Source: an uncultured Collinsella sp. (GTDB taxonomy: Bacteria; Actinomycetota; Coriobacteriia; Coriobacteriales; Coriobacteriaceae). Taken from it: DNA of 9,333 nucleotides. Under the pieces are notes generated by a model. That model saw only the letters and a list, made by a program, of their open reading frames with translations. It was not told the origin of the DNA and did no database searches. The number at the start of each line of letters is the position of its first letter. The stretch's first letter is position 1. The stretch is from positions 1 through 9,333 of the forward strand of contig CAAFMM010000340.1 of NCBI GenBank assembly GCA_900764025.1. The letters run 5' to 3'. This document shows, piece after piece, positions 1 to 7,484 of the stretch. The translations under genes were made by a program, and so were the position numbers.

Positions 1-421
1 GCACGGGCATCTTGGTCATGGCGGGGTGCCAGTCGGGGGATGCCATGGGCTGAACCATGACGCCGGACATCTGGGTGCCCATAAAGTAGCGCAGGTAATG
101 GTCCTCGAGAATATCGTCGTTATCGGCGTTGGCGATGAGCAAGTCGTAGCCGTGCTTGCGGGCCTCGTTGTGGGCGCCGCTGGCGATTTGGAGCGAAAAG
201 CCGTGATCGAGACGGGGGAGCACCAGGCCAAAGGACTTGGTGGCGCCGCCTGCGAGCTGACGGGCGCTTTGGTTGGGCAGGTAGCCAAGGCGATTGATGG
301 TCTCGTTGATGAGCTTGAGGGTCTCGGGGCGCAACTTTTCGGGATGGTTGAGCGCGTTGGAAACCGTGCCCAACGAAACCCCGGCCTCGCGCGCGACGTC
401 GCTGATTTTTACCTTTGCCAT
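1..421 (-). CDS. LacI-family transcriptional regulator (N-terminal part, cut by window edge)
   Basis: The reverse strand reads 140 codons from ATG at 419-421 to the window edge with no stop. The first 55 residues form a typical LacI helix-turn-helix with hinge: 'ISDVAREAGVSLGTVSNALN' at about 6-25 and 'INRLGYLPNQSARQLAGG' at about 42-59, including the AR-L hinge-helix pattern. From about residue 63 the periplasmic-binding-like effector domain begins ('KSFGLVLPRLDHGF', then 'YDLLIANADND'). LacI proteins bind palindromic operators as dimers and release them on binding a sugar or nucleotide; the ligand pocket is mostly outside the window, so the effector cannot be guessed. Start choice: AAAGGGG at 427-433 is a good ribosome binding site 5 bases from the ATG. 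The gene is divergent from glmS across 312 bp. Family certain, specificity unknown. Confidence 0.93.
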   Translation of the reverse strand, partial: MAKVKISDVAREAGVSLGTVSNALNHPEKLRPETLKLINETINRLGYLPNQSARQLAGGATKSFGLVLPRLDHGFSLQIASGAHNEARKHGYDLLIANADNDDILEDHYLRYFMGTQMSGVMVQPMASPDWHPAMTKMPV

Positions 422-456
422 AGCGGCCCCTTTGATGCGTTTCAAGTACAAGCCAG

Positions 457-465
457 ATTGTAGCA
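457..465 (-). promoter_or_regulatory. Possible extended -10 promoter of the LacI-family gene
   Basis: On the minus strand the sequence TGCTACAAT (TGn followed by TACAAT) matches an extended -10 element and lies 36 bases upstream of the LacI start. No convincing -35 hexamer is visible, which is tolerated by extended -10 promoters. A 35-nt hairpin repeat begins 7 bases further upstream. Inferred from sequence only. Confidence 0.4.
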
Positions 466-471
466 TCCCAA

Positions 472-506
472 ACCTTCCAAAAAGGGACAGGTTTATTTTG
501 GCAGGT
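472..506 (+). repeat. 35-nt hairpin repeat, copy 1 (11-13-11)
   Basis: Left arm ACCTTCCAAAA (472-482), loop AGGGACAGGTTTA (483-495), right arm TTTTGGCAGGT (496-506). Ten of the eleven arm positions pair, with one T-C mismatch. It is nearly identical, in opposite orientation, to the copy at 2664-2698, and the similarity continues past the right arm through TTATCTGG. It sits between the divergent LacI and glmS genes, upstream of both. It has no poly-T tail of its own, so a simple terminator role is not evident. Confidence 0.8.
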
Positions 507-536
507 TTTATCTGGGGAAACGCCGTTGCCAGCGCG

Positions 537-571
537 ACCACCACGAAGGGGACAGGCACCTTTGCGGTGGT
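537..571 (+). repeat. 35-nt hairpin repeat, copy 2 (11-13-11, different stem)
   Basis: Left arm ACCACCACGAA (537-547), loop GGGGACAGGCACC (548-560), right arm TTTGCGGTGGT (561-571). Nine Watson-Crick pairs, one G-T wobble and one A-C mismatch. The arms are unrelated in sequence to copy 1, which is only 30 bases away, yet arm length, loop length and the loop core GGGACAGG are the same. This suggests the fold and loop are what is conserved. Confidence 0.7.
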
Positions 572-600
572 TTGGACCGGCTGGACGTGTGTGCATCGGG

Positions 601-622
601 TGGTATCTAAGTTGAGATACCA
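601..622. promoter_or_regulatory. Perfect inverted repeat upstream of glmS (operator candidate)
   Basis: TGGTATCT (601-608) and AGATACCA (615-622) are perfect complements around a 6-base spacer. The half-site core TGGTAT occurs a third time at 627-632, just upstream of the putative -10 at 654. The half-site resembles TGGTATA-type sites bound by GntR/HutC amino-sugar regulators such as NagR and DasR, which would suit glmS, but that link is inference. Binding by the adjacent LacI-family protein is an alternative. Confidence 0.45.
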
Positions 623-650
623 CTTCTGGTATATCAGCTTGCGTTTGCGT

Positions 651-663
651 GAGTACAATACTC
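651..663 (+). promoter_or_regulatory. Putative glmS promoter -10 inside a short palindrome
   Basis: TACAAT at 654-659 matches the -10 consensus in five of six positions and would start transcription near 666, giving a leader of about 68 bases. It is embedded in a 13-base palindrome, GAGTA-CAA-TACTC (651-663), so a protein bound there would cover the -10. No good TTGACA-like hexamer lies at 16-18 bases; that position is occupied by the third TGGTAT half-site. Confidence 0.45.
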
Positions 664-733
664 GAACGTTATGCGTCTCAGCGCCCCCTGTGCGTGGACG
701 TTTTGCAGTCAAGCGGACGAAGGGATTTATCCT

Positions 734-2581
<1,848 letters not shown>

Positions 2582-2606
2582 CTAATATTCCGCCGTCCTA
2601 GCGACT

Positions 2607-2646
2607 AAGGCCCGGCTCCGCATCAAGACGGAGCCGGGCCTTTTTT
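2607..2646 (+). terminator. Intrinsic terminator of glmS
   Basis: A perfect 14-bp stem, AAGGCCCGGCTCCG (2607-2620) with CGGAGCCGGGCCTT (2629-2642), around an 8-base loop, followed by a T tract (2641-2646). It lies 25 bases after the glmS stop codon. Confidence 0.93.
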
Positions 2647-2663
2647 GCATTTGACCAGATAAG

Positions 2664-2698
2664 ACCTGCCAAAATGAACCTGTCCCTTTTTGGCAGGT
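2664..2698 (-). repeat. 35-nt hairpin repeat, copy 3, fused to the GntR stop codon
   Basis: Read on the minus strand: arm ACCTGCCAAAA, loop AGGGACAGGTTCA, arm TTTTGGCAGGT, with a perfect 11-bp stem. It matches copy 1 in 33 of 35 bases plus the flank TTATCTGG. The final A of the GntR TAA stop codon (2698) is the first base of the element, so it begins exactly where translation ends. It could form the 3' end of the GntR transcript, but the arm's T run is followed by GGCAGG, not by a poly-U tail, so termination is not assured. Confidence 0.8.
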
Positions 2699-3399
2699 TA
2701 GCGGAGCTTGCTGGTCTCGAAGTACTCGGGGAACTGGTCCAGAACCTCGGTTTGGTTGCGGAACATCATGTGCAGGTGCTTGCTGACCAAAAAGCTCGCT
2801 TCGATGGGGTCGCGACCGGCGATAGCGCGGCGAATCTGCTTGTGCTCGTTCACGATGTCCTGATTGTCGAGAACCTGCGTGGCGGCGCGCAGCCAGCGGA
2901 AGCGCTCCAGGTCGGCATTGGTCTCTTCGAGCCACGACCACACGGTGCTGCGACATGCGATGCTAAAAATCATGTGATGCATGAGGTTGTCGCTCAAAAA
3001 GAAGCCGATGCGATCCTCTTCGGCCATGGCCTTTTCCTGCAGCGCGATGGCACGGTCGAGCTGCTCGATGCCGGCCGACGTGGCGCGCGCACAGCATTCC
3101 ACGATCACCTGCTTTTCCAGATGCTCGCGGATGTAACAGGCACTCTCGGCAAGGGTGAGGTTGATGGGTGAGACGTAGGTACCGCTCTGGGGCACGGTGC
3201 GCACCAGGCCCTCTTGCGCCAGACGCACCAGTGCCTCGCGCACAGGGGTGCGCCCCATATCCAGGTCGTCGCAAAGTTGCTTGACGCCCAGCTTTTCGCC
3301 CGGCTTGTAGTCCAGGTAGACGATTTTGCGTCGAATGGTGTGGTAGGACTGGTCCTGTAGACTCGTTTCCTGCTCGCCGACGTGCATCGATTCTTCCAT
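2698..3399 (-). CDS. GntR-family regulator, FadR/FCD subfamily
   Basis: Residue numbers are from the longest in-frame start at 3429 (243 residues). A winged helix-turn-helix covers about 28-86: SYHTIRRKIVYLDYKPGEKL, then the recognition region MGRTPVREALVRLAQEGLV and wing QSGTYV. An all-helical FCD ligand domain follows, with the expected metal-binding pattern: D147 and H151 (SDNLMHHMIF), H196 (NEHKQI) and H218 or H220 (SKHLHMM). FCD regulators bind small organic acids and control nearby catabolic or transport genes, here most likely the divergent YeiH transporter. Start choice: 3429 has no visible RBS and lies only about 7 bases from a plausible transcription start, while the ATG at 3397-3399 has GAGG (3404-3407) at proper spacing and gives 233 residues; either is possible. 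The stop codon abuts a 35-nt hairpin repeat. Confidence 0.92.
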   Translation of the reverse strand: MEESMHVGEQETSLQDQSYHTIRRKIVYLDYKPGEKLGVKQLCDDLDMGRTPVREALVRLAQEGLVRTVPQSGTYVSPINLTLAESACYIREHLEKQVIVECCARATSAGIEQLDRAIALQEKAMAEEDRIGFFLSDNLMHHMIFSIACRSTVWSWLEETNADLERFRWLRAATQVLDNQDIVNEHKQIRRAIAGRDPIEASFLVSKHLHMMFRNQTEVLDQFPEYFETSKLR

Positions 3400-3442
3400 A
3401 GCGCCTCGCAACTGTTCTATCAAACTCATATGTCAGTTGTTA

Positions 3443-3448
3443 ATTATG
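3443..3448 (-). promoter_or_regulatory. Possible -10 of the GntR gene
   Basis: CATAAT on the minus strand matches five of six -10 positions. It would start transcription near 3436, supporting translation from 3399 instead of 3429. No clear -35 is seen. In the same divergent region ATGCCGC (3446-3452) and GCGGCAT (3501-3507) form an inverted repeat 48 bases apart, which could hold operator half-sites. Confidence 0.3.
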
Positions 3449-3592
3449 CCGCGAATCAGCTCTCCGCGGTGGGTAATTCGGCTGTTGCCTGAGAACTAAT
3501 GCGGCATCTTAGTCTGTGTTTGCGCAAGGCTGCGCTCAATGTTGCCGTATCATAAGCCGTCGCAAACGTGAAATAGAAAGAAGGAATCCCAT

Positions 3593-4627
3593 ATGCAACT
3601 GGCAAATATCGTACGCGAGCGCTGGAAAGGCGTTTTGTTCTGCCTGATTATCGCCATTCCCGCGACGTTGCTCGGCAAACAAATTGAGGTGGTCGGCGGT
3701 CCGGTGTTTGCCATCCTCTTTGGCATGGTCCTGGCGCTCGTCTTTCCCAAGAATCGTCGCGAACCGCTCGCCGCCGGCGTTACCTATACGTCCAAAAAAG
3801 TCTTGCAGTACGCGGTTATCCTGCTTGGCTTTGGCATGAACCTCTCCCAGATCCTGTCCAAGGGCGCCCAGTCGCTGCCGATTATCGTGGCGACAATCTC
3901 GACATCGCTTGTCATCGCCTTTGTGCTCTGCCACGTTATGAACGTGCCGGGTAAGATCGCGACGCTTGTGGGTGTGGGTTCGTCGATTTGCGGCGGTTCG
4001 GCCATCGCTGCGACCGCACCCGTCATCGATGCCGACGATCGCGAGATTGCCCAGGCCATTTCGGTCATCTTCCTGTTTAACGTTATCGCGGCGCTCGTGT
4101 TTCCGACGCTTGGCGGCATGCTCGGGCTGACCAACGAGGGCTTCGGCCTGTTTGCCGGTACCGCCATCAACGACACCTCGTCCGTAACGGCTGCGGCGAG
4201 CGCTTGGGACAGCATGCATCCCGGCGCCAATGTGCTCGAGAGCGCCACGGTGGTCAAGCTCACCAGGACGCTGGCCATCATTCCCATCACGCTGGCGCTT
4301 GCTTGCTGGCAGATGCATCTGGCGCGCAAGGCCGGCGGCGACGCTAGGAGCACGTTCTCGCTTAAACGCGCGTTTCCCATGTTTGTGCTGTTCTTTGTGC
4401 TGGCGAGTGTGATCACCACGGTGCTTCAGTTTCCCGCGTCCTTTACGGCGCCCATCAAGGAGCTGTCGAAGTTCTTTATCGTGATGGCCATGGCGGCTAT
4501 TGGTTTTAATACCGATATCGTCGAGCTGGTCAAAAAGGGCGGCAAGCCCATCGCGCTGGGCTTTTGCTGCTGGATTGGCATCGCGTGCATGAGTTTGGGA
4601 ATGCAGCACGTGCTGGGAATCTGGTAG
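3593..4627 (+). CDS. yeiH: YeiH-family (UPF0324) membrane transporter, putative sulfate/sulfite or organic-anion exporter
   Basis: An integral membrane protein of 344 residues, the normal family length, with about nine or ten hydrophobic segments spread over its length. Family motifs visible: QYAVILLGFGMNL (72-84), GVGSSICGGSAIAATAPVI (127-145), FAGTAINDTSSVTAAA (187-202), VKLTRTLAI (221-229) and KFFIVMAMAAIGFNTD (293-308). Databases name this family 'putative sulfate exporter', but the substrate is poorly established, so the name is a family label and not a prediction. RBS AAGGA (3581-3585) lies 7 bases before the ATG. The gene is divergent from a GntR/FCD regulator (163 to 193 bp apart, depending on that start) and followed by a Fis-type regulator 259 bases downstream; neither side carries a sulfur-metabolism enzyme. 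A small GTGCT/AGCAC hairpin (4645-4658) follows the stop but lacks a T tail. Confidence 0.9.
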   Translation: MQLANIVRERWKGVLFCLIIAIPATLLGKQIEVVGGPVFAILFGMVLALVFPKNRREPLAAGVTYTSKKVLQYAVILLGFGMNLSQILSKGAQSLPIIVATISTSLVIAFVLCHVMNVPGKIATLVGVGSSICGGSAIAATAPVIDADDREIAQAISVIFLFNVIAALVFPTLGGMLGLTNEGFGLFAGTAINDTSSVTAAASAWDSMHPGANVLESATVVKLTRTLAIIPITLALACWQMHLARKAGGDARSTFSLKRAFPMFVLFFVLASVITTVLQFPASFTAPIKELSKFFIVMAMAAIGFNTDIVELVKKGGKPIALGFCCWIGIACMSLGMQHVLGIW

Positions 4628-4672
4628 AGAAGTAGCTTGTTTGCGTGCTGGCGAGCACATTCTCACGGTGGA

Positions 4673-4761
4673 GCGATAGGAGCTCTTGCGGGTATGGCTT
4701 GTCCGCAGGTTTATAAGTCCCGAAGAGCTCTTATCGCCCCGCCAGGATGGCGATGCGGGGC
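4673..4761 (+). other. Structured intergenic element: two adjacent stems with a competing third
   Basis: GCGATAGGAGCTCTTGCGGG (4673-4692) pairs with CCCGAAGAGCTCTTATCGC (4719-4737), a ~19-bp stem with one mismatch and one bulge around a 26-base loop. Immediately overlapping is GCCCCGC (4736-4742) with GCGGGGC (4755-4761), a perfect 7-bp stem. ATCGCC (4733-4738) can also pair with GGCGAT (4749-4754), which would compete with both. Each arm of the long stem contains the palindrome GAGCTC (centres 45 bp apart), so at DNA level this could also be two copies of an operator. There is no T tract after either stem. It lies between the transporter and Fis-type regulator genes. Confidence 0.5.
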
Positions 4762-4795
4762 AACACCTATACTCGCAGGACGGCGCTTTCTGCCC

Positions 4796-4836
4796 TATAG
4801 TGTTTGGTGAGCAATATCGTTCAATTTTGAAACACT
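4796..4836 (+). promoter_or_regulatory. Putative promoter/operator of the Fis-type regulator
   Basis: TATAGT (4796-4801) is a good -10 candidate with no clear -35. Overlapping it, AGTGTTT (4799-4805) and AAACACT (4830-4836) are perfect inverted half-sites, and TTCAA-TT-TTGAA (4820-4831) is a second, tighter palindrome inside. This geometry would suit autoregulation by the downstream DNA-binding protein. Inference from sequence only. Confidence 0.35.
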
Positions 4837-4886
4837 CGGTAGTGCGACCGTCGGCGGTTGCATGTCGCTGCAGACAGGGGCAAATC

Positions 4887-6104
4887 ATGGATAGCGATGC
4901 CAAGCTGAACATCTTGACCGAGGCCCTGGCTGCTGCCGGGGCCTCGGCATTGGCAATCGATGCGCGTGGAGACGTCGCGATCTCGACCATGAATGACGCG
5001 GCGCTTGAGCGGGATGTGGCGGCTTTTGTCGCTGAGCGCCTCGACCGTATAGGAGACGGAGCGCGTCTGGTTATGGGGCGTGAGGGTGCGCGCCTGAGCC
5101 TGACCGTTCGCCCCACCGACAAAGAGGGCGGGGGCCTTTGGGTCGTCGTGGTCCGCGAGGTGCGCGGTGCCGCGGCGCATGCGGGCGTCGAGTGGCTCAA
5201 CGCCGACGAAGTTGAGGCCCGCTACGAATCGAGCGCGTACGGCATCGTTGAGGGGGCGGCCTCGGTGGCTGCACCGGTTGCTGAGAGCTACGCGCGCGGT
5301 GTGCCCCTTATGCTCGAGGGCGAGCTGGGAGCGGGTCAGGTCGAGATCGCCAAGCGCCTCTATCTGGACGGTCCTTTTGCCGGTCAGCCCTTTGTTTCCG
5401 TTGCGCTCGATGAACTCACCGATCGCGGTTGGCGCCATGTGCTCAAAAGCGCCGAATCGCCGTTGTTCCAAACAGGGCTGACCCTTTGCATTGAGGGCTG
5501 GAACGCGGTTGGCCCCCAGCGCCTCCGCGAGCTGGTCTCCACGATGGCCGACACCGCGTTGGCGACGCGCTGCCATGTGGTGCTGACGGCGAATGACATG
5601 CCGGGCGGTAGCGAAAGTGATCAAGCCGCCTTTGTGACCGAGCGCTTCGCCTGTGCGGTGAGCGTGGCGCCGGCAATCGTCGAGCAGGGGGCCGCGTCGA
5701 CGAAGGTCGCGCGCTATTTGGAATATCTCGCTGATGCATTTGGGACGGCAGCGCCCACGCTGTCTGCCGCGGCGACGAAGACACTCGATGCCTACCGCTG
5801 GCCGCGCAACTATCTGCAGCTTCGCGAGGTCTCGGAACGACTGTATATATTGGTGGGGGCGGGCACGGTGGACCGCGCTGTGGCGGAGGAAGTGCTCGCC
5901 CAAGAGGACGTGATTAAGACCGCAGCCTTTGGCGCCCCGACGCTCGAAAGCGACCTGTATATCCTGCGACCGCTGGCCGATACCGAGCGAGATATCGCGC
6001 ATCTGGTTGTAGATCATCTCCACGGCAACCGAACCCGTGCGGCGGAGGTACTGGGCATAAGCCGTACAACGCTGTGGCGCTTGCTGAAGGACGATGACCG
6101 TTGA
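4887..6104 (+). CDS. NtrC-like regulator with degenerate AAA+ domain and Fis-type HTH
   Basis: 405 residues. Residues 1-100 look like a small alpha/beta sensor with no motif I can name. Residues about 108-320 align with the central domain of sigma-54 activators, but key residues are gone: the Walker A position reads GELGAGQ (145-151), with Gln where the catalytic Lys should be; the Walker B region reads GLTLCIEGW (197-205), keeping Glu but not Asp; no GAFTGA loop is present between them. The later YRWPRNYLQLREVSERLYIL block (303-322) still matches the conserved WPGN-x-R-E-L region. The C-terminus HLHGNRTRAAEVLGISRTTL (377-396) is a clear Fis-type helix-turn-helix. It probably binds DNA and acts with the ordinary sigma factor. 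RBS AGGGG (4876-4880) is 6 bases before ATG. The frame is open to a TTG at 4686, but that part covers strong inverted repeats and looks non-coding. Likely regulates itself and/or the upstream transporter. Confidence 0.85.
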   Translation: MDSDAKLNILTEALAAAGASALAIDARGDVAISTMNDAALERDVAAFVAERLDRIGDGARLVMGREGARLSLTVRPTDKEGGGLWVVVVREVRGAAAHAGVEWLNADEVEARYESSAYGIVEGAASVAAPVAESYARGVPLMLEGELGAGQVEIAKRLYLDGPFAGQPFVSVALDELTDRGWRHVLKSAESPLFQTGLTLCIEGWNAVGPQRLRELVSTMADTALATRCHVVLTANDMPGGSESDQAAFVTERFACAVSVAPAIVEQGAASTKVARYLEYLADAFGTAAPTLSAAATKTLDAYRWPRNYLQLREVSERLYILVGAGTVDRAVAEEVLAQEDVIKTAAFGAPTLESDLYILRPLADTERDIAHLVVDHLHGNRTRAAEVLGISRTTLWRLLKDDDR

Positions 6105-6115
6105 GCGAGGCGCCC

Positions 6116-6144
6116 GTGACCGCGCGCGACGCGTGTGCTACAGT
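6116..6144 (+). promoter_or_regulatory. Putative promoter of the 191-residue membrane protein gene
   Basis: GTGACC (6116-6121) is a four-of-six match to the -35 hexamer, 17 bases before TACAGT (6139-6144), which is preceded by TG at 6136-6137 as in extended -10 promoters. It starts 12 bases after the preceding stop codon, so the downstream gene is probably transcribed independently. Confidence 0.45.
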
Positions 6145-6188
6145 CCAAAGCGTTATTGTTTCGATTTGGTTACGGCGTGCGAGGGCAT

Positions 6189-6764
6189 ATGGCTGAGACT
6201 TCAAAACCGAGCCGCAGAAGGCGGAGTGCCGCGCCGGTCAACCGACGCACGACATCGGTGACGTGGGGTAAACACGCCTCGGGGTTTGATGGCTCGTTCA
6301 AGCGCACTAAATACGGCTATCCTTCGGCAAGCGCCCGCTTGGCAATGCAGGCAGAGTCCTCGCTGTGGGGCCGCAAACGCGTGGTGGGCTCAAAGCTCAA
6401 GCACGACGGAACGCTCGGTTACATCAGCCGCGGGGCGGCTCGCCGCAGTGGACTCAATCCGGCTGGTTGGCATCGTTATGTTCCGATCGTGGCCGTCGTT
6501 GCAGTGATCGTCATCGCACTCGCTGCGCTTGGCTACGCCGGCGGTGGCGCCAACTTGGACGCAGTGTTTAAATCGCCCGAGCTCGCGCATGCAGGCACAG
6601 AAGTTATCGAGGGCGCTCAGACCCAGACAGGCGTCGCGCCCCAGCGCGGCATCGTCGCGGCGGCCACCACCATCGCCGATGCTCAAAAGGACGAAGACAA
6701 GCAAGGCGACGACGCCGAAACGACCCAGACAAGCGAAGCGACGACAACTCAAATATCAACATAG
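6189..6764 (+). CDS. Uncharacterised single-pass membrane protein
   Basis: I do not recognise this 191-residue protein. It has a very basic N-terminal part (SKPSRRRRS at 5-13, further Arg/Lys clusters to about 95), one strong hydrophobic segment at about 98-118 (VPIVAVVAVIVIALAALGYA), and a C-terminal tail of about 70 residues rich in Ala, Thr, Gln, Asp and Glu that is probably disordered. By the positive-inside rule the basic N-terminus stays in the cytoplasm and the acidic tail is outside. The N-terminal section has repeated GYxS-like words (KYGYPSASARL, GTLGYISRGAARR), perhaps a small nucleic-acid or envelope-partner binding surface. Start choice: ATG at 6189 has GAGGG at 6181-6185, rather close; the in-frame start at 6135 would lie upstream of the putative -10 and is disfavoured. 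It is convergent with the nitroreductase, and its stop is 2 bases from a 35-nt hairpin. Confidence 0.75.
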   Translation: MAETSKPSRRRRSAAPVNRRTTSVTWGKHASGFDGSFKRTKYGYPSASARLAMQAESSLWGRKRVVGSKLKHDGTLGYISRGAARRSGLNPAGWHRYVPIVAVVAVIVIALAALGYAGGGANLDAVFKSPELAHAGTEVIEGAQTQTGVAPQRGIVAAATTIADAQKDEDKQGDDAETTQTSEATTTQIST

Positions 6765-6766
6765 CT

Positions 6767-6801
6767 TGCCGGCAGAAGGGGACGTTCCTTTTCTGCCGGC
6801 A
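6767..6801 (+). repeat. 35-nt hairpin repeat, copy 4 (11-13-11, third stem sequence)
   Basis: Left arm TGCCGGCAGAA (6767-6777), loop GGGGACGTTCCTT (6778-6790), right arm TTCTGCCGGCA (6791-6801), with a perfect 11-bp stem. The loop keeps GGGGAC but differs after it (GTTCC where others have AGGTTC). It lies in the 55-base gap between two convergent genes, 2 bases after the plus-strand stop, so it may act as a shared transcript end. A short T run at 6789-6792 lies within the loop and right arm, not after the hairpin. Confidence 0.75.
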
Positions 6802-6819
6802 GTTTGGGACACTCCTGCG

Positions 6820-7341
6820 CTACTTGACGTACACCACGTTGTTGCGGCGCGGTTTTGCCTCGGGGAGCGCGTTCTCGGCGTAGCCCAGAATGCAGTTGCC
6901 CACACCGCGCAGGCTTCCGTCGGCGGGCAGGCCCCACTTGGCCAGCAGTTCCAGTCCCTCGGGTGAGTCAAAGACCTCGTGCGCGCGGTGGATCCAACAC
7001 GAATCGACGCCCAGCGCATAGGCTGCGTTGAGCAGGTTGCCCATGGCGAGCGAGCCGTCTTCCAGGTGCGTGGGCGCGCTGCGGTCGACGAGCACCACCA
7101 CAACGGTCTTGGCGCCGTAGAAGGGATCTCCCTTGCTGCCCATAACTTGGGCGTTGAGCTGCGAGAGACGCTCGACGGTTGCGGGGTCGGTGACGGCGAC
7201 GAACGTGACCGGCTGGCGTCCCATGCCGCTCGGCGCGTACTGGCCGGCTTCGATAATGCGTGCGAGCTTCTCGGCCTCGACGGGGCGATCGCTGTATTTG
7301 CGGCAGCTGCGGCGGTGGATGAGCGCTTCGATGGTCTCCAT
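6820..7341 (-). CDS. Nitroreductase-family FMN oxidoreductase
   Basis: 173 residues, the usual size for the compact single-domain members of the family. FMN-binding features: HRRSCRKYSDRPV at 9-21 (the RRSxRxF/Y signature), QYAPSGMGRQPVTFV at 34-48, and GNLLNAAYALGVDSCWI at 101-117. The tail GVGNCILGYAEN (147-158) and C-terminal PRRNNVVYVK are also typical. Members reduce nitroaromatics, quinones or flavins with NAD(P)H; the physiological substrate cannot be told from sequence. Start choice: METIEAL at 7341 has a strong RBS, AGGAGG at 7346-7351, 4 bases before; the longer frame to 7434 lacks one and adds residues unlike the family. It seems monocistronic and is convergent with the 191-residue membrane protein gene. 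Confidence 0.93.
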   Translation of the reverse strand: METIEALIHRRSCRKYSDRPVEAEKLARIIEAGQYAPSGMGRQPVTFVAVTDPATVERLSQLNAQVMGSKGDPFYGAKTVVVVLVDRSAPTHLEDGSLAMGNLLNAAYALGVDSCWIHRAHEVFDSPEGLELLAKWGLPADGSLRGVGNCILGYAENALPEAKPRRNNVVYVK

Positions 7342-7484
7342 GTGTCCTCCTGACGTTGGTTTCGATGCCTCGTTCTTACCCGCCGAACCAAAACCGTAAT
7401 CGCGCAGTCGGCCCCAAACAATGCAAGCTACCAAGTGGAAAAGTTGGTTTGCATAAAACTTCAGCCAGAATGTGACAAACCGGT

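Noticed and set aside
26..463. A 145-residue plus-strand frame at the left edge
   Set aside because: Runs antisense to the LacI-family gene, whose HTH is unmistakable on the other strand.
664..733. glmS ribozyme in the glmS leader (an AGCGCC word is present at 679-684)
   Set aside because: Only about 55 bases separate the word from the start codon, too few for the ~170-nt catalytic core, and none of the conserved pseudoknot segments follow.
671..733. Longer glmS starting at 671
   Set aside because: The catalytic Cys must directly follow the initiator Met, which fixes the start at 734.
4645..4658. Terminator after the YeiH gene (GTGCT/AGCAC hairpin)
   Set aside because: The stem has only five pairs and no T tract follows, so it is not reported as a terminator.
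4686..4886. N-terminal extension of the Fis-type regulator from a TTG start (67 more residues, AGGAG nearby)
   Set aside because: The stretch is filled with strong inverted repeats and a putative promoter, its translation looks random, and ATG at 4887 has a good RBS.
3536..5200. A 554-residue open frame on the minus strand
   Set aside because: It lies antisense to the YeiH gene and part of the Fis-type regulator; the translation is rich in His, Arg and Lys with no domain, as expected from the complement of GC-rich coding sequence.
4821..6023. A 400-residue open frame on the minus strand
   Set aside because: Antisense shadow of the Fis-type regulator; composition is Arg/His-rich and no RBS or domain is visible.
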